DNA of 64,000 nt, taken from contig CM068552.1 in NCBI GenBank assembly GCA_035048495.1, positions 24,058,154 through 24,122,153 on the forward strand, given 5' to 3'. A model generated the notes under the pieces. That model searched no databases, was not told the DNA's origin, and saw nothing but the letters and a program-made list of their open reading frames with translations. Positions 10,841 through 22,918 of the stretch are shown here, one piece after another. The number at the start of each line of letters is the position of its first letter. The first letter of the stretch is position 1. Both the position numbers and the translations under genes were made by a program. The DNA is from Euptelea pleiosperma. Its lineage: Eukaryota; Streptophyta; Magnoliopsida; Ranunculales; Eupteleaceae.

Positions 10841-12349
10841 AGTTCTAGAGTTTGAGTTCTTAAAAATTTTTTATTATATTCAAGTCCCCTATTATCTTTG
10901 TTTGCTTTTCCCATAGTAGATTTTTAAGTCTAGAATTTCCTTGTGTAATATTTCTGATTAAGGTTCTATTCTTGACTTTTAAATCTATCATTCCTTTCGA
11001 GATTTAATTTTCTAATTTCATCTTCAAGTTCTTGTTCTCTGCTTAAAGTTTGTGTTACTTCATCTTCTTTGTCGTTCACAATTTGATATAAATTTTTTAA
11101 TTCATTTTTTAGTGAGGCATTTTCACAATATAAGTCAGTCTTTTACTTTTTCAAGGTATCACAGGATTTTGCCAAATTTAGTCTTTCTTTATATAAATTG
11201 TTGAAAGCATTCTGAATGTTTTCTTCACTTTCATTATCACTTAAGTTAGTTTTATTATCAATTTCAGCATTTTTAGAGTGACAATTTTCATTAAGATTAG
11301 CAATGGTCATTAACGCTCTAACATTTGATGATTCGTCGCTATCACTGGATGTATTCATTTTTGTATTAGATTCATCACTATTTATGTCCGAAGCAACAAC
11401 CTTCATAGCTTTAGTTTTTTCTTTCTTAATATTGTTAGGACAGTCAATAGAGATATGACCAAACCCCTTGCATTTATAACATTGTATATCTTTGTTGTTC
11501 TCTTCCTTTTTGTATTTATCGAGTTTTTCAAAAGGTTTTCTATTCCTTTGTATAAAATTTTTCTTATTTTTATTTCTAAAAAACTTTCTGAATTTTTTTA
11601 TCAAAGAGGACAACTTCTTCATCAATGTTATTAGACTCATCGGAGTTAGTTTCTTCTCTTAATTGCTTCTTAGAGATTTTTAGAGCTAATCTTTTCTTTT
11701 TAGGTGTATGAAGTTTCCATTCAAAAGTTTGAATTGATCCTATTAGTTCTTCTAATTTGATTAGATCAACATTCTTACTTTCTTCAATAGCTGTAATTTT
11801 AGAATGAAGCCTATTAGGTAATGATCTCAGAATTTTTCTAACAATTTTTGGTTAAGGAATAGCTTCACCAAGACCCCACATAGAATTAATTATTTCATTC
11901 AATTTAGTGTAGTAGTCTGTGAAACTATCATCCTCATTCATCCTTATGATTTCAAACTGTGTTGTGAGTATTTGAAGTTTAGATACTTTAACAGAGTTTG
12001 TTCCTTCATGACTCATTTCCAAAATGTTACATGTTTGTTTTGAGGTCTCACAAGTAATAATTCTCTTAAACTCTTTTGAAAAATCACAGTGTATGGCATT
12101 TAATGCACAATTATTGTACGTGTATGCTTCCATATCTCCAGCATTCCATTCTATTTTAAGATTGATAGTAATGGTAGTTATCTCACCAACAGTAGTTGTA
12201 ACAATATGGGATGTCCATCCCAATTCCATTGATTCCCAACTTCGTTCATCAAGAGATTTCAAAAAAATCCTCATTCTAGCCTTCCAGTAGACATAATTAG
12301 TACCATTGAATAAATGAGGTCTAGGCACAAAGAATCCCTCTTGACTCAT
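10841..12349 (-). pseudogene. Copia gag, broken
   Basis: The likely start at 12349 gives MSQEGFFVPRPHLFNGTNYV followed by YWKARM, the standard Copia gag opening. The frame meets a stop near 11852 (after SMWGLGEAIP), continues as ESKNVDLIKLEELIGSIQTF, and shifts before the knuckle CYKCKGFGHISIDC (11470-11430). Downstream is a Lys/Glu-rich coiled coil broken by stops. The domain order (capsid, knuckle, coiled coil, second knuckle) matches the gag of the plus-strand element at 24639-26580. Confidence 0.8.
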
Positions 12350-12410
12350 GGTTATTCCAAGGGAACTAAGGATCACACTTGGGTTGTTAAGCCCTTTACA
12401 AAGTGACCTT

Positions 12411-12422
12411 GCTCTGATATCA
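12411..12422 (-). other. Primer-binding site of the minus-strand Copia
   Basis: The minus strand reads TGATATCAGAGC, one base from the common plant primer-binding word TGGTATCAGAGC. It lies two bases inside the LTR end and about 60 nt before the gag start. Confidence 0.75.
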
Positions 12423-12424
12423 AT

Positions 12425-14161
12425 TGAAATTCCCTTTTAATTACCACGTTATGTCCTAGAGGGGGGTGAATAGGATAATTTTTAATTTCTCTGCGAATTC
12501 TAGATGGATTAAAAATTAATGATCATACAAGGCCAAGCGGAAAAGGATCAAACAATCAAAGTACGAATCATCCACATAACATATATATGGAAAAATATGG
12601 GATAAAATATGCAAACATTTACAATCATACGAGACTCGGATTTATAGTGGTTCGGTGACTCCGCAGATACGTCCACTCTCCAATACTCACCACGAGTAGT
12701 ATTATTTTATTTCAATCATGCATTACAACATTTCTAATCAAAATAAATAATCAAACAACTAATATTACACTTAGTCTCAATCTAACGAGAATCGCTTCTC
12801 GCTCACTTAAAGAGTCAGCCTAGGCCAGTAGTCTATTTAGAGATACCTTCTTCTTATGGATCTACAATCCTCAACTCGATCTATACGAAAATCACTTCTC
12901 TTCACCTAGATAGTCACACTAGGCCTGTAGTATTTTAGAGAAATGAATTTTCAAGGATTCTACCTTCTTCAACTCAACTTGATGAGTACTCACTCATCCA
13001 CCAATCACAAATAATTCAGGTTTGATAATATTGAATTCACTCTAAAATGTTTGTTATAGGAGATACTAACTTTTTGATGAATTCGATAGAATGATAAATC
13101 CTCACCGAAGAATTCGCCATAGAGACACTCTCCCAATGATGATCCTCTTCTTGGAGGAAGATGATTGCAGGAAACAATATACTTCGTAGTCTCTTCAAAC
13201 AATTAGAGAAGCCTTCACAAAAGATGAATCGAATTTGCTCATGTGAAGCTCTTTCAAACAATTTAGAGCCTTCACAAAGGATGTACAGATTTGCACAGGT
13301 GAAGCTCTCTCAAATTCAAAATCTCTAGACTTAAGAGATGTTAATCAAAGAATGTGAGTCAAGAGATAGCTTGATTGGTTCTTTTAATGAAGGGTAAGTG
13401 TTCTATTATACAATGCTCTACCCTCTCAAGAGAAACGGACCTAAAATAGCCGTTGGAATGACTCAAGTGCGTATAGAATCGCACAAAAGAACGAGTCAAA
13501 GATAGATCCGGAATGGGCGGGGTCGACCGCACTTTTTGGCCGGTCAACCACACATTTTGGTCGGTCGCCCGCTTAGGTCAGAACCAAAAATTATCGGTGC
13601 TGAAGGTCTGGTCGGCCGCACATTTTGTCCGGTCGGCTGCTCAGACCAGAACCATAATATATGGTATCGAGGGGTCCGGTCGACCGCACCTTTTGACCAG
13701 TAGACCGGTCAGAGTCAGTAGACTCCGGTCGGCCGGTCCTCACAGACCTTCTCTGAAAAATACCCAAACAATTATAATAACTATCCTATGACTTTATGAT
13801 AGTTTCCAAACGATACCAAAAGAACTAGGAGACATCTAGGGTTAAATTGATCCTTTGGCAACGCGCGGTGTACCCTTAGATGTATGCACATAACCACAAC
13901 ACAAGATTCTTTGATAGTTGAATATTCGTTGAGTGAGAACATACTTTGATCATTCATATCTTCATGCTTGAGCTTGACCTTGACTTTGTCTTCAGTTGAT
14001 CTTGAACACTTGGGTTGATTTTCTTCAGCTTTAATTCTTCTTTGATTTGTTGATGAAGTCCACTTGATCTTTGACACTTCAGTCTTCAGCGAACTCTTAA
14101 CTCAGTGATTTATATTACAGAAGAACTAAGTATTCCTAGGATTGACAGCCGAGACTTTTCA
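12425..14161 (-). repeat. 5' LTR of the minus-strand Copia
   Basis: In plus orientation it begins tgaaattcccttttaatta and ends cagccgagacttttca. The inverse aligns along its length with the solo LTR at 16584-18180. It is about 1.74 kb with TG/CA ends. A minus-strand TATA-like tgtataatagaa near 13400 lies downstream of the GGTCGACC cluster. The purine/pyrimidine-rich ends abut the primer-binding site. Confidence 0.9.
13515..13750. repeat. GGTCGACC motif cluster in the LTR U3
   Basis: About eight copies of words such as ggggtcgaccgcac, ggccggtcaacc, ggtcggccgcac and ccggtcgaccgcac. Many are followed by acattttg. This cluster defines the LTR family and is echoed upstream of the accessory ORF. 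Confidence 0.8.
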
Positions 14162-16583
14162 ATATATATATTTGTCTTATACCCAAACCTTCCAAAACCC
14201 TTTCCACACTCTTCCATCCCACAATTCCACACACCCACACCAAAAACCTAATCATAATGGGATTGAAACCCATGGCATCATCTAAACCATTCCCATTTAC
14301 CTATTAAACCCCTTCACCTTTTTGACCATGTCAACTAAACTCCCCATCCACGTTCCTTAACTCATTAGGGTTCCTATTGAAAACCACTACAAACCTGCTA
14401 CCTATTTTAGCAACCGAGAAGAACTCCCCACTCAAACTACCTTTCGGCCATTAAAGTGTTGCAGCGTGTAGCTTTGATCGATCAACACCTCTCATCACAT
14501 GTGGATGAAAGTGCTGCTGCCCCTCTTCAATCCTCTCGACTTCAAGAATCTAAAATGTCCAGCAAGGGCTCCACCGTTGGATCAAAACACCTTATGTTTC
14601 TATCGGACAACCACTAGTTGATACGGGTAAGTTTCTTTTTGTTTGTTCTTGATTATTCTTGACTTCTTCCAAATCTCTTTCCCCATAGATGATCCAACGT
14701 ACATATGTCTAGCATCATATTTGTTTATTCTAAATGTGGTCCATATGCATGATGTTCATTAGACTTTTGTATTCACATCTAAATCGATGAATCTTACCCC
14801 TCAAATTCAAACCCTATCAAGGCTAACACCTATCCTACCATTATGATCGCTTAGCAATCTCTATCAACCGTATGATCCTTCATCACCACGAGAGTAGCAA
14901 TCTGATCATAGCTCCTTCTTGATGGATGCCTGAAATCGTTGACATATCATGGTTAATTTTTGTCCGTTCATTTCAACCATTCACGTCCCCTGCTTTCAGT
15001 GACTGGCACAACAACTCTTATCCTTTTAGCCATTTTGGTCATGAGTCTTACAGCAAAACGTTTCACTACTCTTAGCCTTATACTAACAATTGTACATATG
15101 TCATTCCATACTCCCTGGCACATATTATCCTCCACCAACACTTCTTTGGCCTGCTTGTGTTTCACTAGGGTGAAAGAATGGGACTGATGTGTTCCACTTT
15201 ATCACCACTTTCAAACATTCAAGTTGTCGATTGCCATATTTTTGTTATTACCATTGATTTCGACATCCGTCATCATTGTTGCTCTATCCACGTTTTTACC
15301 ATTGATAATCCAGCATAACTACCACGCACAGAGACAATCACCCGTACCTCAATCTGGATCGTTCAATTCACGGACTACGTTCGAGGTTCATTGGTTGGAT
15401 GGTCCAAGTTGGCAATCCCATTATGTTATATCGGCCTAATCCAATATACGAGTTTAGTGTTACCTTTTTAAGTGAGAATTTTGAAAAGTTATAAAATAAT
15501 AGAGACGATAATACTCTGATTTTTAACACAGACGAGCGTAACGGTCTAATAACCTTGGGGTCAGATCTATGTGAAGAGGACCAACTAGAAGAACTAAGGT
15601 GAAATATTGGGAATCGATCAAAGGTAATTACCCCCATGATTTTTATAATGAAAATTAAAAGTATGTGAACATGTATTGGTTAATAAACGGTAGACTTTGT
15701 ATCATGATAATTTTGCTTGCCAGTATGATATCATGTTTAAAATTGAGATTTCATGAGTGAATGTTTACATTTTCAGTAATTTTTTCATATAAATGAAGGC
15801 ATGCATTGTATTTCCGATTCAGAAGCGATAAAGCAAGTTGGGACTGAGTTCTCTAGGGTGAAAGACCTGAAAACCCCGAGAAGACCCTCTGTATGGGTGA
15901 AGAAGGAGACCCCCTGTGTGGGTTGCGTATTACTTTTGATTAATTGTTCATATGTTCATTCCGAGCATAATGTTACTGTCTAATAATTTAATCTGTACTA
16001 GCATGATTATAAAAATAGTATTGTTTGAATCATGTTTGGGGTGAAAAACTTGAGTGAGCGTTTGGCTCACTCCTACAATCACATTTTCAGATGTAGATGA
16101 GACCGAGACATAAGAAGAAGGGTACGAAGAGGAACTGCAACCCGTTGACGAATTAGGAGAGGAGACATACAAACCTGAAGAGCAGGAGCCGAACCTTGAA
16201 GATGAACATTATTAGTCTTTTATTATTTCTTTTCTTATGAATTCTTGTAATAAATTCATTACTTTATGTTATTTTGGATCGTAGAGCAGATACGACATTT
16301 TGATGAACCGTGACTCGTAGATCATCGGTTCTTTTGATATTATGTTTCTTTTGACCTTATGCGTTATAGATGACGTTAGTTACTTGAGATTTTGATTGAA
16401 AATCTTAATATATTTTGATTTATTGATATTCCGTTTTAAACTATGATATTGTCTTGAACCCTTGCCTTTTCTTTGCACCATTAGGTACATTCACGTGCTT
16501 CAGTGCCTAGATCACATACATCAACATTAATGATCATTATCATGATCAAGATCAAGTATCCCAAGGAGGTCTAAAATAAGAAC
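14162..16583 (+). mobile_element. Probable Gypsy-type LTR or leader remnant
   Basis: The stretch lies between two LTRs of the Copia family. It has no intact ORF, but it has a pyrimidine-rich leader-like start (14170-14580), a donor-like cgggtaagtttc near 14625, the run gggtgaaagacctgaaaacc (15859), and an acidic scrap (GYEEELQPVDELGEETYK) before cattttgatgaaccgtgac. These are common in long plant Gypsy LTRs in my experience. Assignment is tentative: no PBS or pol was seen here. Confidence 0.35.
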
Positions 16584-18185
16584 TGAAAAATCTCGGTTGT
16601 TAATCCTAGGAATACTTAATTCTTCTGTAATATAAATCACTGAGTTAGGAGTTCACTAAAGACTGAAGTGTCAAAGATCAAGTGGACTTCATCAACAAAT
16701 CAAAGAAGAATTAAAGTTGAAGAAAACCAACCCAAGTGTTCAAGCTTAACTGAAGACAAAGCCAAGCTCAAGCATGAAGATATGAATTATCAAAGTACGT
16801 TCTCACTCAATGAAAGTTCAACTATCAAGAATCTCATGTTGCGGTTATTTGCGTACATCTTAGGGTACACCGTGCGTTGCCAACGGATCAATTTAACCCT
16901 AGATGTCTCATAGTTCTTTTGGTATCGTTTGGAAGTAATCCTAATGACATAGGATAGTTATTATAATTGTTTCGGTATTTTTCAGAGAAGAACTGCGAGG
17001 ATCAGCCGACCAACAACTTTGAGCGGCCGACCAGACAGATTGTGCCACCGACCGAATAGGTCAGGCCAACCGGTCAAAATGTGGGGCCGACCGGACTTTT
17101 AGCACGGATACTTTTTGGTTATGAACTGATGGGTCGACCGGCCAAAATGAGCAGCCAACCGAAGTGCTGTCGACCCCGCATATTCCGGATCTCGTTTTGA
17201 CTTAATCTTTTGTGCGATTTTTGGCGCACTCAAGTCATTCGAATGGCTCTTTTAGGTCTGTTTCTCTCCATTAGAAGTGAACCAATCAAGATATCTCTTG
17301 ACTCCCATTCTTTGATTAACATCTCTTAAGTCTAGAGATTTAGAATTTGAGAGAGATTCACATGTGCAAATCTGTACATCTTTTGTGAAGGCTCTAGATT
17401 GTTTGAGAGAGCTCCACATGAGCAAATCTGGTTCATCTTTTGTGAAGGTTATTCTAATTGTTTGAAAAAAAACCATCTTCTTCCAAGAAGAGGACCTTCA
17501 TTGGTAGTGTGTCTCTATGGCAAATTCTTCTCCGAAGATTTACCATTCTATCGAATTCATTAAAAGGTAAGTATCTTCTAGAACAAACCTGAATTGTTTG
17601 TAATTGGTGGATGAGTGAGTATTTATCAAATTGAGTTGAAGAAAGTGGAATCCTTGAGAAATTTGTTTCTCTAAAATACTACGGGCTTAGTGTGACTCTC
17701 TAGGTGAACCAAGAAGTGATTCTCGTATAGATCGAGTTGAGGATTGTAAATCCATGAGAAGATGGCTTCTCTAAATAGACTACTAGCCTAGGCTGACTCT
17801 CTAGGTGAGCGAGAAGTGATTCTCGTTAGATTGAGACTAAGTATAATCTTAGTTGTTTGATTAATTATTTCGATTGAACATGTTGTAATGCATGATTGAA
17901 ATAATATAATACTACTCGTGGTGAGTATTGAACAGTGGACGTAGGTGCAGAGTCACCGAATCATTATAAATTTGAGTCTCGTGTGATTGTGAATGTTTGC
18001 ATATTTTATCTCAGATTTTTCCAAATCTCCGTTCTGTGGATGATTCGTATTTTGATTGTTTGATTCTTTTCTGCCTTTTGTGATCATTAATTTTTAATCC
18101 ATATAGAATCCGCAGAGAAATTAAAAATCGTCTTATTCACCCCCTTCTAGGACATAACGTGGTAATTAAAGGGAATTTCAAGAAC
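16579..18185 (+). mobile_element. Solo LTR with 5-bp target duplication AGAAC
   Basis: The LTR runs 16584-18180 from tgaaaaatctcggttg to attaaagggaatttca and is flanked on both sides by agaac. It aligns in inverse orientation with the 5' LTR at 12425-14161. No PBS follows it. Perfect flanking duplication with a single LTR indicates unequal or intra-element recombination. A block of about 40 bp containing the TATA-like region of the other LTR is missing near 17270. It has inserted into another LTR whose tail continues at 18186. Confidence 0.95.
16985..17190. repeat. GGTCGACC motif cluster in the solo LTR
   Basis: Degenerate words such as gcggccgaccag, ggggccgaccgg, gggtcgaccggcc and tgtcgacccc. 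This is the same family as the clusters at 13515-13750 and 8812-9080, but in inverse orientation. Confidence 0.75.
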
Positions 18186-18532
18186 AAATCCCAATGAGGA
18201 TAATCACCACATAAGGGCCTAATTGAAGACAAGAGGCCAAAGTAAGGAACGCATCAAGCCAACGATCATAAGAGATCAAGCCCAATCAAAGTCATCATCA
18301 TCTTGATCAAGATCAAGGGTAGACATCGCGTATGAGCTATTAATTAAGACAAGTGCATGGGAGTGTAACTAATCCAAAAGAGAGGGACAATCAACATTTT
18401 TTAAGATTGCCTTAACATGCGATTAGATTACACCTACCCAAACCAATAATCTGAATTGGTTGCTTAGATAATTTTAAATATCTATTCAACCCCCCTTCTA
18501 GGTATCTGGATTGATTGGGAGAAGAACTTTCA
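18186..18532 (+). repeat. 3' part of a Copia-like LTR hosting the solo LTR
   Basis: It ends with caaccccccttctaggtatc and gggagaagaactttca, a typical Copia LTR terminus, where repeat R resumes. The left flank of the solo LTR (gatcaagatcaagtatcc) resembles 18303-18317, consistent with one interrupted LTR. Its start was not located. Confidence 0.5.
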
Positions 18533-18861
18533 GCTGAGTAACGTAAGAGTTAGTAATGTTAATAACTGAATATGACTTGAGAATATATTATGAATAATCA
18601 AATATTTAAATATAATATAAAAAAGGTCTCAAAATGCATTGTGGAATGATGATGAGGTAAAAATTGTAGTCAACTGGAGTAATATTAAGAAGTCACAGGA
18701 TTGTTGGGATTTTGTAATCACCAAATGGCCTTCTATGTTAGTTAGGCCATACATTTACAACAATGAATGGAACACCACAAATTTTTTCATTTGTTAGTGT
18801 TAGGCTAATTTGAATCTAGAGGATTATTATGATTTGAGAAAATATCAAACTATATATGAGG
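18533..18861. repeat. Dispersed repeat R, uninterrupted copy
   Basis: Matches 291-402 joined to 2216-2560. It serves as the empty-site comparison for the CACTA insertion. Confidence 0.55.
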
Positions 18862-19080
18862 TGATATTCGCTTATAAGTACATTATTTTCACAATTATTC
18901 TCTAAGTAGTATCAGATTCTCCTACGTAAACCTTTTTTTTTAGACACTTTTCTATGTAATAGATTTCACCACTGTGTAGAACACTCTTTTTTTGTCAAAA
19001 TAGCATATTTGCATGAATTCATATGACATTCGAAAGCCTACATGCAAAGCCTTCTAAAAAGGTTTTTACTGTTGCAGAAA
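18862..19080. repeat. LTR-like fragment, TGATATTCGC family, copy 1
   Basis: Begins tgatattcgcttataagtac and aligns with 20659-20890 (shared cacttttctatgtaa, gcgtagaacata-type stretch, catatttgcatg, cctacatgcaaagc). The similarity stops near 19080. Confidence 0.6.
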
Positions 19081-19342
19081 CACCCGATGGATCCAGACCA
19101 TTGGATCTAATTAATGTGGATGATGGTGGTTGTTTCTCCATAGGATGCGTACGATGATGAAATTGATGGTGTACCATAGAATTGGATGGTGGATCATTAA
19201 TAGAAGTTGTAGGATGGCAACAATCACACATGGAGAAAGAGCATCCAAATGCAAGTGGGACCCGAACGCTAGATGACATGTGGAACACCAAATCAAGATG
19301 ATACTTGTTGAAGGGTGGCTTTACAAAGAATGGTGGGCTCAG

Positions 19343-19985
19343 ATGTTGCTCGTGTTCTTCTTGTGACTTTGAGTAAATCAAGATGTTGTCCACAAGTACT
19401 ACCACAAATTGGTCCAAGTACGGTCTGAATATGCAGTTCATCAGGTCCATGAATACTACAGGTGCATTTGTTAATCTGAACGGCATTACAAGAAATCCGT
19501 AGTGGCCATAGCGAGTGTGAAACACCGCCTTTGAGATGTCCAATTCTCTCACTCTAAGCTGGTGATATCCCGACCTTAAGTCGATCTTGGAGAAAAATTG
19601 CGATCCTTTGAGTTGGTCAAATAAATCGTCAATCAACGGAAGGGGGTACTTGTTCTTCACAGTGACTCTATTTAGATGGCGGTAATCCATGCAATGTCTC
19701 AAAGTTCCTTCTTTCTTCTTTACAAATTGGACTGGAGCTCCCCATGGTAAAGTACTAGGGCGAATGAATCCTCTGTCTAGAACGTTATGGAGTTGTTCAT
19801 TAAGTTCAGAAGTTTGGCAGGTGACATTCGATACAGCGTGATTGAAATCAAGTTTGTACCGGGGGAGACCTTAATCGTGAACTCTACTTCTCTCTTCGGG
19901 GGGTAAACCATGCAATTCTTTCGAAAAAACTTCTGGTAACTCTTGAACAAATGCTCTTGCATCAGTCATTGGCGTAGTACTTCCT
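19343..19985 (-). pseudogene. Gypsy reverse transcriptase, broken
   Basis: The minus strand encodes [17 protein letters not shown], then [11 protein letters not shown], then after a frame change [45 protein letters not shown] and [20 protein letters not shown]. This is the order of a plant Gypsy reverse transcriptase. The catalytic box, normally with two adjacent Asp, reads VDN, so one essential Asp is lost. After EEHEQHL (about 19343) the frame enters unrelated sequence. No RNase H or integrase was found here. Confidence 0.85.
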
Positions 19986-20198
19986 CTCCTGTGACGTAAG
20001 CGAGATAACTCAAACTCTCTTCCACACCCTTCCTTCCAAGGAAGTGAAACGTCGACCCTCCAGGAATACTGAAGGTTATCATCTTCTTAAAACAATCCAT
20101 CGTGGCATGGTGGCTGCCAGCCAGTCCATGCTGAGGATCACATCGAAATCCAACAGATCCAAGAGAACTAGATCAACTACTAGTTCCTGGTCTAAGAT

Positions 20199-20655
20199 TC
20201 AAACAACACAAGATCGACATACCCCGTTGACCTCAACATTCCTCCCTACGGGAGTACTTACACATAGTATAACACCTAAGGGTTCGGATTCTAAACCCAA
20301 ATCACAAGCATAGGTCGATGAAATGAACGAATGAGTGGCACCTGGGTCAAACAAGACTTTAGCCCATGAGATATAGACAAAGAGGGTACCTTCTACTACT
20401 GCGTTGGTCGCTTCTGTGTTCGGCTCTAAGATGGCGAAGGCCCGACCCATGCCTAGGTCCTGGGTTTCTCGTGTTCTGGTTCTGTTGAGGTGGCCTCTGC
20501 TGGTTTTGAGGATGTTGTTGTTATTGTGGTTGCTGGGGAGGTTGCAGGCGAAGCCGCTGTTGTTGGTAAGGGGGACACCGCTGTTGTTGATGGCCCTGCT
20601 GATGAGGCTGTTGCTACTGATATGGAGGACGTTGTTGCTGCTTGCCTTATTAACG
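20199..20655 (-). pseudogene. Gypsy protease and gag tail
   Basis: The minus-strand frame carries VLFDPGATHSFIS (Gypsy protease motif, DPG in place of the more usual DSG), GRAFAILEPN and TPVGRNVEVNGVC. In another frame the upstream half reads as glutamine-rich linker (many CAA/CAG triplets), typical of the region between zinc knuckle and protease, so a frameshift lies near 20460. The GC-rich plus-strand open frames here are shadows. Confidence 0.8.
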
Positions 20656-20658
20656 AGC

Positions 20659-22480
20659 TGATATTCGCTCAAAAGTGCTTATTTTAAGCAATTATCCTTT
20701 TAGCGTTATCGCACTCTCCTACTTAAAACTATATTTTTATCAACTTTTTTATGTAAGAGTTTCTCTCATTGCGTAGAACATACTTTTTCTGCACAAAATG
20801 GTATATTTGCATGTACTCATACGCATTTATTTGACCTACATGCAAAGCAGCTTTGTAGAAATCTCATTACGCGATTTTTCTATCGCAGGAGCACTAATCG
20901 GATAATTTTGATGGAATACGAGCCCATAATCAACCTCTAGAACCTATGATCAAAGCTCAGAGCCAATGAGCTGATGATAAGAAGACATAGGCCAAGAGCG
21001 GGAAAAGCTAGAGAGATCGAAAGAGTCGAGAGACAACCAAGAGAGAAGGAGAACCAAGCACCCCGAGAAGAGATTAAGAAGAATAAAGCTCAATCAACTG
21101 ACACAAGATGAAGACTTGACCCATTGGTAAAAGCTTGCAGAAGACCAAGTCAAAGACCAGGGTTCAAAACCCTCTGCTCAGCATTTTTCTCTTTATTTTG
21201 TAATATTTTCTCTCTCCTCTCTCTAAATCCTCATTCTCTCTCCTCTCACAAATCCGAATCATCCGGTCCTCTCTCTTTCCTCAGTCACTCAATCCTACGG
21301 CCTACCTCGGCCAATCTCCACCGCGATCATCACTAGCCACTTCTACCATCCGATCATAAGTAAATCATTAGATCATCCATCCATCTTCAGATCCATTCGA
21401 CTGCGACCCGATCGTGCGTCCTACCCTCCCCTTGATACTACGGTAGCAAAAGAAGGATCTCAAAAGATAGTGAACGGTAGGATGGCCTTGACATTTGGAT
21501 GTTTTCAAAAATGGAAAGATTAGTTTTAAAATCAAACTTTGGGAAGTTTTGAAAATAAAAAAAAAACCAACATTTTTTTGAAAATGGTTTTAAAAGACAA
21601 TTTTCAACATTTTATTTTTGGACGGTTGTGATCTTTTGAAGAAAGTTGTTTAATAGGGGGCTGAGGTGGCATGTGAGTCAACCCCCTTTAACTTGGATAG
21701 TGTTGGACGTCCCAGCCAAGAGAGTAAATAAATGCAAGAGAAAAAAAAGGCAGGGGACAACATTTTGCCCATCATAGAAACCCTAATCAACCTTCCTTTT
21801 TCTTCGGCTAGCGGGGCTCACCTCTAATAGATCCCGCTCTTTCACATTCCGGTTATATCATCCACGTTTTTTAAAAGAAGAGGGAAGCCCCTCCACTTAA
21901 AAGAAAATTAGAAATCGTAAATCACGGTTCCTATAAAAAGGTCGGGGTTATTTCATTGCAGCCACCACGTTTTTAACAAAAACCCTAGCCGCTCCACTCT
22001 TTGATCTCTCCACGTTCTCCACTGCCCCAAAGCCTTCCTCCTCTCTCGTTTTCATCTACTCCTGCCTCAAGAAAAAAAAAGAAAAATAGAAAAAAAGAAA
22101 AAGAGAAGAAAAGAATAGAAGAAGCACCATCACCGCCTCACTCTCCACTAGCGTTGCTGTGTGCAACCTCTGACCCGTAGTTTCACGGACCAGCAAAGCT
22201 CTTATCTATTTCAGCAAACACCGTTGCAGGTGCGCCACCATCATTCTCCACGCCTCCATCACTTGCAGCCGTGTGCACAACGCTGCACTATCAAGGACGT
22301 GCAACCAGCTTGTCTTAAACCTGTGAGAATGACCCAACCTAGAACTTGCTGGATCTGACAGCAAGTTCCACCATCTGGTGGCCACCATCATTCTCTATGC
22401 CTCCATTAATTGCCCCCGTGCTGAATAGAACCATCACGTGGTCAAGATCCTCCTCTTGCTGGATCTGGATCTAAAAACCA
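20659..22480. repeat. LTR-like insertion, TGATATTCGC family, copy 2
   Basis: It separates the gag knuckle from the protease of the Gypsy element, so it is an insertion. The left end tgatattcgctcaaaagtgc matches 18862. The interior has a TATA-free pyrimidine-rich leader-like stretch near 21960-22140. The right border near 22480 is inferred from where Gypsy gag resumes. I found no clear 5-bp duplication, so solo LTR is only the likeliest reading. Confidence 0.45.
21115..21190 (+). repeat. tRNA-like SINE head
   Basis: The sequence ttgacccattggtaaaagc resembles a pol III A box and agggttcaaaaccct a B box, about 35 nt apart. A T-rich stretch follows. There is no CCA-end or cloverleaf that I can complete, so a SINE fragment is likelier than a tRNA gene. 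Confidence 0.35.
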
Positions 22481-22918
22481 GACGGTTGTTGTTGGCGCTA
22501 GGGGACTGGATATTGATGTGTGGTAGGGAGTGGATAGTCCTTTCGGATGTGTCCCTCTCGACCACACCCGTAACAGTTTAGTGGACTAGGTTGTCCTTGT
22601 TGTTGGTTCACTATTTGCTTTCTTTGTTCGGTCGGTTGTTGGGTAATCTTTGGCTTCTTGGGATCGCTTTGTTGAGGTCCTACTCGACCCTCATCTTTTC
22701 AATCAAGTATCCTTTGTGTGTCTTCTATTTCGTTCTCTACTAAGAGAGCTCGCTCCACGATGTTGGCATATTCTCAGATTTTTAATGTTGTGAATTTTCC
22801 CCAAATGTTGAGCTTTAAGCCTTGCTCAAATTTCTTGGCCCTCATGGCCTCATCTGCCACCATGTGTGTCACAAAATGAGAAAGTTCCGCGAATTTGGCT
22901 TTGTACTCGGCTACGGAC
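22481..22918 (-). pseudogene. Gypsy gag, C-terminal half with zinc knuckle
   Basis: The minus strand encodes VAEYKAKFAELSHFVTHMVA and FEQGLKLNIWGKF, typical of the retrotransposon gag domain, and later NCYGCGREGHIRKDYP, a CCHC knuckle whose final Cys is Tyr. Stops interrupt the frame. The N-terminal half lies at 31620-32095; the two were one gene before the Copia element inserted. Confidence 0.85.

Larger units (their letters stand above)
6993..14161 (-). mobile_element. Degenerate Copia retrotransposon with accessory ORF, 3' LTR missing
   Basis: Read on the minus strand the order is: 5' LTR (14161-12425), primer-binding site (12422-12411), gag, zinc knuckle, coiled coil, protease, integrase pieces, RNase H, a GGTCGACC-type motif cluster, an accessory ORF, then a purine run gacaaaaagggagag near 7130. 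The same purine run follows the accessory ORF of the other Copia element (near 29670). Gag, protease, integrase and RNase H place it in Copia. Reverse transcriptase and the integrase core are deleted and the pol frames carry stops. The 3' LTR is absent; the element seems truncated near 6990, next to the MITE-like repeat. Confidence 0.85.

Noticed and set aside
20404..20687. Plus-strand leucine- or valine-rich ORFs
   Set aside because: They are the antisense of the Gln-rich gag linker of the minus-strand Gypsy.
21124..21336. Ser/His-rich plus-strand ORF
   Set aside because: Lies in a pyrimidine-rich LTR leader-like region; composition explains it.
18862..22480. Treating the two TGATATTCGC sequences as the LTR pair of one element
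   Set aside because: The DNA between them is an inverted Gypsy segment without PBS or PPT next to either copy, and no matching target duplications were found.
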